From: Wenzhouxiangella sp.
Lineage (GTDB): Bacteria > Pseudomonadota > Gammaproteobacteria > Xanthomonadales > Wenzhouxiangellaceae
Length of the DNA stretch: 9,344 bases
NCBI GenBank assembly: GCA_007119095.1
Contig: SKQI01000123.1
Location: 1 to 9,344, forward strand
Direction: 5' to 3'
The position numbers and the translations under genes were made by a program. The notes under the pieces are model-generated. The model worked only from the letters and a program-made list of their open reading frames with translations, did not search any database and was not told the origin of the DNA. Positions 1 to 6,457 of this stretch are shown in pieces. The stretch's first letter is position 1. Each line of letters opens with the position of its first letter.

Positions 1-1
1 C

Positions 2-109
2 AACGAGATTGAAACCAGTCCGGCGATCTCGCCTCGACGACCCTTGAAAGGCGCCGTGGAACTGACCCCCACACCTGGTCCGGACTCGGAGCCAAGGAGC
101 GACCGATGA
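2..109 (+). CDS. 3' end of an upstream gene (partial, unidentified)
   Basis: An open frame enters from the left edge and stops with TGA at 107-109. It encodes about 35 residues ending in a hydrophilic, proline-rich tail (PTPGPDSEPRSDR). The stop overlaps the cytochrome start codon as ATGA (106-109), the usual geometry of translationally coupled genes, which is the main reason to believe it. The other two frames close early in this stretch. With only 35 codons in GC-rich DNA, a chance open frame is quite possible. No family is recognised. If real, it places the cytochrome and copper-protein genes downstream in a longer operon. Confidence 0.4.
   Translation, partial: NEIETSPAISPRRPLKGAVELTPTPGPDSEPRSDR
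94..99 (+). promoter_or_regulatory. Ribosome binding site of the cytochrome c gene
   Basis: AAGGAG lies six bases before the ATG at 106. This near-consensus Shine-Dalgarno sequence fixes the cytochrome start and lies inside the probable tail of the upstream gene. Confidence 0.75.
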
Positions 110-483
110 AACTGATCCAATCCCCACGCGTGTTGATCGCACCCTTCTTGCTGGCCGGCCTGTTCCTGGCCGCACCACTAGCCCTGGCCGATGATTTCGA
201 GCTCAAGGGTGATCCATCAGCGGGCCAGCAGCCCTACCAGCAGCAGTGCGCCTCCTGCCACGGCAATAGCGGCAAGGGCGATGGCCCGGCCGCGCGCGCT
301 TTCAACCCGCCACCGGCCAGTTTGCTGCGAGACGAGCTGACGGCCGAGCACTTGTTCCTGGTTACCCGCGACGGCGGCATGCCCCACGGCCTGGCCCCAA
401 CCATGCCGGCATTCAACCGTTCGTTGAGCGAGCAACAGATTCACGATGTCGTTGCCTATCTGCTTTCGCTTCGTGACGAATAA
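106..483 (+). CDS. Periplasmic class I cytochrome c (mono-haem)
   Basis: This is a 125-residue exported electron carrier. Residues 1-28 form a Sec signal peptide: basic start, hydrophobic core, and ALA before a likely cleavage at ADD. One haem c attachment motif, CASCH, is at residues 48-52. M100 in the segment APTMPAFN is the probable sixth iron ligand, and a C-terminal helix (about 109-122) closes the fold as in class I cytochromes c. Size and single haem match c6/cbb3-type monohaem carriers. The ATG has a strong AAGGAG upstream. Only 43 bases separate it from the NirK-like gene on the same strand, so the two are probably co-transcribed. The inference is that this cytochrome exchanges electrons with that copper protein. 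Exact partner and direction are not visible from sequence. Confidence 0.9.
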   Translation: MKLIQSPRVLIAPFLLAGLFLAAPLALADDFELKGDPSAGQQPYQQQCASCHGNSGKGDGPAARAFNPPPASLLRDELTAEHLFLVTRDGGMPHGLAPTMPAFNRSLSEQQIHDVVAYLLSLRDE

Positions 484-496
484 ATCTGATGACAAC

Positions 497-512
497 ACCG
501 GCCAGCGCCGGT
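497..512 (+). other. Intercistronic hairpin next to the copper-protein RBS
   Basis: ACCGGC / CAGC / GCCGGT forms a perfect 6-bp stem with a 4-base loop. It ends one base before AAGGA (513-517), the Shine-Dalgarno of the ATG at 527. No T-tract follows, so it is not a terminator. It could affect mRNA stability or translation of the second gene. It is short enough to be chance. Confidence 0.4.
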
Positions 513-526
513 AAGGAAGAAAGACC

Positions 527-2158
527 ATGTTCAAATTCACCACGAAACATCGGAGCCCGCCTGGAAACAGGCTGGTTGTCGCGGCCACGGCCACCGCCAC
601 CCTACTGCTTTCCGCTGCGGCACTGGCCTGTCCGGCCTGCAACGACAGCTTCATGCACGAGATCAAGACTGATCGAGTCAACACCGTGACCGGGCAGGAC
701 ATCCTGGCTGCTGTTTCCAACCAGCGCGGCCTACCGCTGGGCGCAGCCGACTCCATCACCGCGTCGCAGGTCGCCGCTGCCCAAACGGAACGCGGGCTCG
801 ACCCGGTCTTCGAGGGCGCTGAATTCATCGAGATCATCAAGCGCGATGAAGGCCTGGATATTCCGGCAACCAGCTTCGTGCCCCAGGATGCCGAGCCCGA
901 CGTGGAGTTCACCATCAGCCTGGATGAAGGCCAGACCTACATTGGCCAGGGCGTGATCTACGATGGCTTCGTGTCGGACGGGAAGATCCCCGGGCCAACC
1001 CTGCGGGTTACCCAGGGCGATATCGTTCGGATGACCATCATCAATACGGGCACGGTCCCGCACGGCGCCTCGATCCACGCGGCGGACACCCAGACTTCGA
1101 AGTACGTTGGCCAGATTGGACCGGGCGAAAGTAAGAGCGTCACGTTCCGAGCCAACATGCCCGGCGTATTCATGTGGCACTGCGCCCCGGGCGGACACGC
1201 AATCCCCATGCACGTCCTGTTCGGCCAGTACGGCATGATCGTGGTCGAGCCGAAGGACACCAAGTACAAGCTGGAAGAGAAGCTGGGCCACGGGCCCGAT
1301 CTGACCCTCTACCTGATCCAGCACGAGTTTTATGCCAGCTGCAAGGATGCCGTCGAAGGCAAGGCGCTGTACACCGCCTTCAACGGCCGCGTGTTCCGCT
1401 ATGTCGAAGAGCCCATCACCGCCAAGCCCGGCGATTACGTGCGCATCTACTTCCTCAACATCGGGCCCAACCTGCTCTCGACTTTCCACCTGGTCGGTAT
1501 TGTCTGGGATTACGTCTACTGGCAGGGTCATCCCGAAGCCTGGATGCCGGGCGGCCAGACCGTGACCGCCGGCCCGTCGGATTCCTGGGTGATCGAGTTC
1601 CGCGTGCCGCCGGATGAAGGCGTCTACCTGATGCTATCGCACGCGGTCGGCTCGACCAGCCGCGGCGCCATCGGCGCCCTGGTGGCCACGGCCGATGCCG
1701 ACACGCCGAAAACCATCCTCGCCGATGGGCCCAAGTTCAGCGACGAAGAACTGGCCGAGATCCGCGAAACTGCCATGCGGGCCATCTCTCCCTTCGCCCC
1801 CGCCGAACGACTCAACGGCGCACCAGCGGCGGCTGACCGGACGGTGAGCTACGGTCCCGAAGTCGAAGAGGTTTTCGTCGAGATCATTGGCAACTCCTAC
1901 TACCCCAAGGTGATCGAGATCGAGCCGGGCACCAAAGTGACCTGGATCAACGAGGATGTGTTCACCTACATGGCTGGAGAGTTCTCCGGCATTCACAATG
2001 CCGTCGGCACGCGCGGGCCGGAAATGTTCGCCACACGCATGCTCGGGCACGCCGAAAGCGACAGCTTCACCTTCACTCAGCCGGGCGAGTACAACTACAT
2101 CTGTACACCACACCCTTACATGCAGGGCCGGATCATCGTTCGGGAAGCTGCCGAGTAG
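527..2158 (+). CDS. NirK-like multicopper protein with fused C-terminal cupredoxin
   Basis: 543 residues, probably periplasmic. Residues 1-34 form a signal peptide (ALA before C35). An extension with a CPAC motif (C35, C38) runs to about residue 120. Two cupredoxin domains arranged as in copper nitrite reductase follow (about 125-245 and 258-390), then a linker, then a third, amicyanin-like cupredoxin (about 447-540). Visible ligands are H179, C219 and H229 for type-1 copper; H184, H218 and H372 for type-2 copper; and H490, C526, H529 and M532 in the fused domain. Compared with Achromobacter/Alcaligenes NirK, catalytic Asp98 aligns with S182, His255 with V326 and axial Met150 with Q234. The fold resembles NirK, but nitrite reductase activity is uncertain, so no symbol is given. 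The start is ATG with AAGGA nine bases upstream. It is probably co-transcribed with the cytochrome c gene and ends before a strong terminator. Alternatives are a two-domain multicopper oxidase or another redox copper enzyme. Confidence 0.85.
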   Translation: MFKFTTKHRSPPGNRLVVAATATATLLLSAAALACPACNDSFMHEIKTDRVNTVTGQDILAAVSNQRGLPLGAADSITASQVAAAQTERGLDPVFEGAEFIEIIKRDEGLDIPATSFVPQDAEPDVEFTISLDEGQTYIGQGVIYDGFVSDGKIPGPTLRVTQGDIVRMTIINTGTVPHGASIHAADTQTSKYVGQIGPGESKSVTFRANMPGVFMWHCAPGGHAIPMHVLFGQYGMIVVEPKDTKYKLEEKLGHGPDLTLYLIQHEFYASCKDAVEGKALYTAFNGRVFRYVEEPITAKPGDYVRIYFLNIGPNLLSTFHLVGIVWDYVYWQGHPEAWMPGGQTVTAGPSDSWVIEFRVPPDEGVYLMLSHAVGSTSRGAIGALVATADADTPKTILADGPKFSDEELAEIRETAMRAISPFAPAERLNGAPAAADRTVSYGPEVEEVFVEIIGNSYYPKVIEIEPGTKVTWINEDVFTYMAGEFSGIHNAVGTRGPEMFATRMLGHAESDSFTFTQPGEYNYICTPHPYMQGRIIVREAAE

Positions 2159-2194
2159 TCAGCCGTGCAAGTTTGCGGATGTTCCGGCTGACGG

Positions 2195-2224
2195 TCGCGG
2201 AGCCTTCGGGCTCCGCGATTTTTT
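2195..2224 (+). terminator. Rho-independent terminator after the copper-protein gene
   Basis: TCGCGGAGCC pairs perfectly with GGCTCCGCGA across a TTCG tetraloop (10-bp stem, 2195-2218), followed by six T (2219-2224). It lies 36 bases after the stop of the NirK-like gene and separates that operon from the EF-hand gene. Confidence 0.93.
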
Positions 2225-2308
2225 ACGCTGCGTTCTCACAGCTCCCCCCTTTCCGCGGTTATCCTTTTACGGCACTATCGCAACCGGCCATCAGCGGGGA
2301 ATTCAGAC

Positions 2309-2527
2309 GTGAATCAAGAAGAATTGCTAGACGCCTTGTTCAAGGAGTTCGACCGTAACGGCGATGGCGTGCTGTCACGCGGGGAGTTTCGCGAGCTGGT
2401 TCGCTACCTGCTGGGCGAGCACGGCATCAAGACCAGTTCCAAGATCTTCGAACAGTTCGACGCCAATCACGACAATGCCATTTCGCGCGACGAGCTGGTT
2501 GAACTGATCATCGAATACCAGCTCTAA
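2309..2527 (+). CDS. Small two-EF-hand calcium-binding protein
   Basis: 72 residues with no signal peptide, so probably cytoplasmic. It is one EF-hand pair. The first 12-residue loop, DRNGDGVLSRGE (15-26), is canonical, with D/N/D at positions 1, 3 and 5, Gly at 6 and Glu at 12. The second, DANHDNAISRDE (51-62), keeps the ligands but has Asn at position 6 in place of the usual Gly. Helices flank both loops. The start is GTG at 2309 with a GGGGA-type ribosome site about 6-10 bases upstream. The stop is one base before the ATG of the glutathione S-transferase gene, so the genes are almost certainly co-translated. The target is unknown; a calcium sensor or buffer role follows from the family. 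Confidence 0.85.
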   Translation: MNQEELLDALFKEFDRNGDGVLSRGEFRELVRYLLGEHGIKTSSKIFEQFDANHDNAISRDELVELIIEYQL

Positions 2528-2528
2528 A

Positions 2529-3161
2529 ATGAGGCTCCACACTTGCAGCGGCGCGCCCAGTCCGCGCCGAGTGACGCTCTACCTGGATCTGAAGGGCATC
2601 ATCGTCGAGCAGGTCGAGGTTGACCTGCGCGCCGGTGAACATATGAGCCCCGCCTTTTCGGCCTTGTCACCAAACCAGACCGTGCCGCTGCTGGAGCTCG
2701 ACGACGGCAGCTGCATCTGGGAAAGCAGCGCCATCCGCCGCTATCTCGAACGGCTGCATCCCGAACCGCCCTTATTTGGCTCAGATCCGATCGGGCAGGC
2801 CACCGTCGACTGCTGGACCGACTGGGTATTCATGCGCGGTCTGATCCCGGTCATGGAAACCTTTCGCAATCACTTCCCAGGGTTTCGCGATCACGCCCTG
2901 CCGGGGCCAAGACCGGTCGCCCAGATTTCGGCGCTGGTCGATCGCGGCCACACCTTGTTCGGCCACTTCCTCGAGGACCTGGAAAAGCGCCTGAAGACCG
3001 CTGCATGGGTTGCCGGCGATCAGTTGAGCGTGGCCGACATCGACGCCCTGGTCACGATCGAGTTCGCCGAGCGCGGTATCAAGGCCGGCCCGGCAACCGA
3101 GCATGCGGCCATTGCTGCCTGGCGAGAGCGCTTTCAGGAAAGACTGAACGGCGCGGCTTGA
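2529..3161 (+). CDS. Glutathione S-transferase family protein
   Basis: 210 residues, cytosolic. The N-terminal thioredoxin-fold domain (about 1-77) begins MRLHTCSGAPSPRRV. A Ser (S7 or S11) in this first loop would be the candidate residue activating the glutathione thiol. TVPLLELDDG (51-60) holds the conserved cis-Pro (P53), and WESSAI (64-69) is the glutathione-binding Glu-Ser motif (E65, S66). The all-helical C-terminal domain (about 90-205) includes the N-capping segment LSVADIDALV typical of GSTs. Length is normal for the family. The gene starts one base after the EF-hand stop and is followed 19 bases later by the CbiM-like gene. The substrate cannot be read from sequence. Bacterial homologues cover detoxification, dehalogenation and isomerisation. 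Confidence 0.88.
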   Translation: MRLHTCSGAPSPRRVTLYLDLKGIIVEQVEVDLRAGEHMSPAFSALSPNQTVPLLELDDGSCIWESSAIRRYLERLHPEPPLFGSDPIGQATVDCWTDWVFMRGLIPVMETFRNHFPGFRDHALPGPRPVAQISALVDRGHTLFGHFLEDLEKRLKTAAWVAGDQLSVADIDALVTIEFAERGIKAGPATEHAAIAAWRERFQERLNGAA

Positions 3162-3180
3162 GCGGACTGAAGCAAATGCA

Positions 3181-3843
3181 ATGACCATCCCGGCCGAGTT
3201 TTTGCCGCTATGGCTGGCGCTGCCGGCCCTGGCTGTCTTTCTTGCTTTTTTTGTCTGGAACCTGGTCGGCGCGCCCTGGGCGCTGCTCAAGCAAAACGAC
3301 TTGCATAATCAATTCAGCCTGGCCACGGTGCTGCTGGCCGGCCTGTGGTGGCTGAAGGCCGGGGCGCATCCCGGGCTGGAATTTCACCTGCTTGGCCTGA
3401 CCACCATCGTGCTGATCTTCGGCTGGCGCCTGGCCCTCGTGGCCGGCGGCACTGCCGTGATCCTGGTCAGCGTACTGGCCGGGGAATGGCAGGCCAGCGG
3501 AATCAATGGGCTGATTGGCGTGGTGCTGCCGGTGTTTCTGGCCAATGTCCTGCACCGGCTCATCTACCAGCGCCTGCCACGACACTTTTTCGTCTACGTG
3601 CTGGTCGCCGCCCATTTCTCATCCATGGCCGTGATTGGCAGCGTCATCATGGCTGGCGCCTCGATCCTCTGGCTGCTGGGCATCTACCCCTGGTCGCTGC
3701 TCTGGAGCGATTTTCTGATCTTCATGCCGCTGGTGCTGATCCCCGAAGGATTTCTCAACGGGGCCATCATGACGACCCTGATCCTGCTGCGACCCGAGTG
3801 GGTTCGAAGCTTCGACGACCGCGACTATATCGACGGGAAGTAG
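3181..3843 (+). CDS. CbiM-like (ECF-type permease family) integral membrane protein
   Basis: 220 residues with about six or seven hydrophobic segments (roughly 10-30, 45-60, 68-99, 108-127, 135-165, 172-203), so an inner-membrane protein. The stretch from HLLGLTTIVLIFGWRLALV (69-87) through GVVLPVFLANVLHRL (113-127), and the late PEGFLNGAIMT (188-198), resemble the CbiM/NikM substrate-capture subunits of cobalt/nickel ECF transporters and the uncharacterised COG3235 group. It lacks the N-terminal Met-His metal-binding start that characterises true CbiM/NikM. No CbiN, CbiQ or CbiO gene is adjacent, so transport function is unproven. It starts 19 bases after the GST stop with only a weak ribosome site. 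It converges with the nuclease gene, with 13 bases between stops. Confidence 0.75.
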   Translation: MTIPAEFLPLWLALPALAVFLAFFVWNLVGAPWALLKQNDLHNQFSLATVLLAGLWWLKAGAHPGLEFHLLGLTTIVLIFGWRLALVAGGTAVILVSVLAGEWQASGINGLIGVVLPVFLANVLHRLIYQRLPRHFFVYVLVAAHFSSMAVIGSVIMAGASILWLLGIYPWSLLWSDFLIFMPLVLIPEGFLNGAIMTTLILLRPEWVRSFDDRDYIDGK

Positions 3844-3856
3844 GTCAACCCTCCAC

Positions 3857-4738
3857 TCATCGCGCCGGTGGCGGCATTGCCACCGGGGATTCAGCATAGG
3901 GCGAACTGCCTGATTCGAACATAGCGTTGAGACCAGCGGCGAGGCGCGCGCCGGCGCGCGCCAGCTGACGTTCGGCCACCGGCAGCCAGACCTCACGGTA
4001 GCTCTCGTCCAACACCATGGTCGGGCCTTCTTCATCGGCGCCGTGGTCGCTTCGCGGCATCGGGTACAGGCCGTTGAACAGGTACGCCCGGGCTTCGACA
4101 ACCCAAACCCGGACGTCGAACTCAGCCGCCCACTCGGCGCGTTCTGCATCGGAAAAGCGGTGGTGGAGAATGGCGGCCAGCCCGGCTGCATCGAAACGCT
4201 CGCGGTGTGGATCCAGAATTTCGATGTCCCAGTAGCGGTGCAGGTTCAGCCATTCACCTCGATACAGCACCGGGATGCTATTGCCGCCGCGATCTTCGGC
4301 AAAACCGGCATGCAAGGGCTGGTGCAGATCGCCGACGAAGTGCACCAGGAACTTCAGCGCCTCGCGGCGTTCGCGGTCCGACAGATCGGCGTCAACAACC
4401 CGCGGCGCGAAGCCGAGTATCGCCGAGTAGACGTTGCCTTGCGCCAGGTTGAAATCCTGCTCGCGCGGCATCAGCGCATCAACCGGTCCGTTGACGAAAT
4501 GCAGCGGCCCGGTTTCCGGCCGGTCCGACCGCACCTCGTCAGCCCAGGAACCGATCCGGGCGAGATTCTCATCGCCCAGCAAAGCCTGCACCCCGGCTCG
4601 CGCTTCCTCCGTCAAATCCTGCATGGCCAGATAGCTCACCACCTCATGTCCGTAGCGACCCCAGGGCCAGGCCAGGGCGGGAAGGATCAGCAGGATCAAG
4701 GTGAACAGGCGGAGTCGGGTTTTCGAAGTCAAGGGCAT
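3857..4738 (-). CDS. Exported S1/P1-family zinc-dependent nuclease
   Basis: 293 residues. Residues 1-23 form a strong signal peptide (LFTLILLILPALA), so the enzyme is periplasmic or secreted. S1/P1 nucleases cut single-stranded DNA/RNA and 3'-nucleotides with a trinuclear zinc cluster. All expected ligands can be matched to nuclease P1: W26 and H31 (WGRYGH), D67 (SWADEVR), H80 (PLHFVN), H133, D137 and H143 (HFVGDLHQPLH), and H167 and D171 (HRYWD). The GGN motif (151-153) is also present. The C-terminal about 20 residues are low-complexity and beyond the fold. Processing after ALA would leave Trp-Pro ahead of W26 (see findings). It may be used to scavenge nucleotides and phosphate. A weak -10-like TAAGAT lies 31 bases upstream (4769-4774). 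Confidence 0.9.
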   Translation of the reverse strand: MPLTSKTRLRLFTLILLILPALAWPWGRYGHEVVSYLAMQDLTEEARAGVQALLGDENLARIGSWADEVRSDRPETGPLHFVNGPVDALMPREQDFNLAQGNVYSAILGFAPRVVDADLSDRERREALKFLVHFVGDLHQPLHAGFAEDRGGNSIPVLYRGEWLNLHRYWDIEILDPHRERFDAAGLAAILHHRFSDAERAEWAAEFDVRVWVVEARAYLFNGLYPMPRSDHGADEEGPTMVLDESYREVWLPVAERQLARAGARLAAGLNAMFESGSSPYAESPVAMPPPAR

Positions 4739-4936
<198 letters not shown>

Positions 4937-6457
4937 TCAAATCAACTGTCCCTGCCTTGGATCGGTTTTTGCGCTGCGGGTCTTGCGGCGTGTGCTACCG
5001 CGGCGGGAGCCCAGGGCCTGGTGGACGGCCCTGGCTTGTTCGCGGAAGCCGGGTTGCTTGCGGTATTCGCCCAGTCTTGCCCGGGCTTCGCGGGCGGCTT
5101 GTTGATAGTCGACGATGGGTTCGGGATAATCGGTCGAGCCGAACTGCTGGCGCTTGGTCTGGCCCAGTTGCCAGGGCTCGAAGATGTGACTGTCGGGCAC
5201 GCCGGCCAGCTCGGGTACCCAGCGCGTGACAAATCGACCCTCTGGATCCTGATCCTGGGCTTGCTTGACCGGGTTGTAGATGCGCGGGGTGTTGATACCG
5301 GTGGTGCCAGACTGCATCTGGCACTGATTGAAATGGATGCCCGGCTCGTAGTCGGCAAACAGGCGGGCCAGGTGCAGGGCCGGCTCGCGCCAGTGCAGCC
5401 ACAGGTGGTAGGCGGCAAAGCTCATCAGCATGGCGCGCATGCGGAAGTTCAGCCAGCCGTGATGAATCAGAAAACGCATGCAGGCATCGACCAGCGGATA
5501 GCCGGTATGACCCGTAGCCCAGGCCTGGAATCGGTCAGGGTCGAAGTCGTTTTCACGCATACCGTCGAAGCCGCGGTGGACGTTGTGAAATTCGATCGCC
5601 GGCTGCTGCTCCAGCTTCTGGATGAAGTGGCAGTGCCAGTGCAATCGCTGATCGAAGGCATTCAGGGAGCTGGCCAGGCGACTGTCGTTCGCCGCCCGCG
5701 CATCTGTTCTCGCCAAGCGGGTGCGCTGAACGATGCGGCGCAGGCTCAATGCCCCCCAGGTGATGTAGGGGCTCAAGCGGGAACCGGCCACCTCGGCACT
5801 CAGCGGCGAGGAGATGCCGCCGCGGTAAGCGCGGCCACGCCCGGTCAGAAAGCTCTCGAGCACGGATTCACCGGCACCGATCCCGCCGGGCTGGCGACCG
5901 GGGCAGGGCGTGGGGTCGAACGCCGGCGTTTCGGCAAAGGGTTCGACCGGCGGCGAGCATTCCACCACGGGGTCAAGCCGGGGCGGCGGATCAAGCGCCG
6001 CTTCAGCCATGAAGCCTTCCCAGTGGCGCGACCAGCCATCACGATCGCGCAGGCCTCGCTTGACGCCGAACTGCGGATATTCATGCAGAGCGACGCCGGC
6101 ACCCCGAGACCAGGCACGGACGGCACGGTCGCGGGCAAAGGTCCAGTCGTTACCGGTTTCCTCGTGGCAGTAGACGGCCTGGAAGCCGAAGCGTTGATGC
6201 AAATTGGCGAGCACGTCAACCGCCTCGCCCACTTGTACGATCAGGCCCTGGCCGAGACGACGCAGCTGCTGGTCCAGTTCGATCAGGCTGTCGGCAACAA
6301 AGTCCTGCTGGCGCTGGCTGCTGTCGGGCAGCTGCCAGTAATCGAGCTCAACGATATACAGCGGCAGTACCGGACCGCGTCGGACCGCCTCGACCAGCGG
6401 GCGATGGTCGTCTATACGCAGGTCGCGCTTGAACCATACAAGGCTTGGCACGCTCAT
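4937..6457 (-). CDS. Cryptochrome/photolyase-family FAD protein
   Basis: 506 residues from the ATG at 6457. The open frame extends 20 codons further upstream, but those codons overlap the DUF2256 gene, and MSVPSLVWFKRDLR (1-14) is the usual family N-terminus. The N-terminal Rossmann-like antenna domain (about 1-130) is followed by a linker (about 155-195) and the helical FAD domain (about 195-480). That domain includes TGYPLVDACMRFL (318-330), GWLNFRM (334-340), GTTGINTPRIYNP (384-396) and GRFVTRWVPEL (407-417). The tail is basic (RRGSTRRKTRSAK). Family members use blue light and reduced FAD to repair pyrimidine dimers, or act as light sensors. W356 matches E. coli W359. However, the W306 and W382 positions are N303 and N377, and N341 is F338, so the subtype is divergent and repair activity should not be assumed. 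It is translationally coupled to DUF2256. Confidence 0.9.
   Translation of the reverse strand: MSVPSLVWFKRDLRIDDHRPLVEAVRRGPVLPLYIVELDYWQLPDSSQRQQDFVADSLIELDQQLRRLGQGLIVQVGEAVDVLANLHQRFGFQAVYCHEETGNDWTFARDRAVRAWSRGAGVALHEYPQFGVKRGLRDRDGWSRHWEGFMAEAALDPPPRLDPVVECSPPVEPFAETPAFDPTPCPGRQPGGIGAGESVLESFLTGRGRAYRGGISSPLSAEVAGSRLSPYITWGALSLRRIVQRTRLARTDARAANDSRLASSLNAFDQRLHWHCHFIQKLEQQPAIEFHNVHRGFDGMRENDFDPDRFQAWATGHTGYPLVDACMRFLIHHGWLNFRMRAMLMSFAAYHLWLHWREPALHLARLFADYEPGIHFNQCQMQSGTTGINTPRIYNPVKQAQDQDPEGRFVTRWVPELAGVPDSHIFEPWQLGQTKRQQFGSTDYPEPIVDYQQAAREARARLGEYRKQPGFREQARAVHQALGSRRGSTRRKTRSAKTDPRQGQLI

Noticed and set aside
217..915. 232-codon minus-strand frame across the cytochrome and start of the copper-protein gene
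   Set aside because: It overlaps two well-supported + strand genes and their intergenic ribosome site, and its product resembles no family.
731..1531. 266-codon minus-strand frame inside the copper-protein gene
   Set aside because: It is fully antisense to conserved cupredoxin motifs and has no recognisable domain or ribosome site.
3865..3886. Hairpin CCGGTGGC/GCCACCGG between convergent genes as a bidirectional terminator
   Set aside because: The 8-bp stem is real, but it lies in the last codons of the nuclease gene and neither strand has a T-tract after it.
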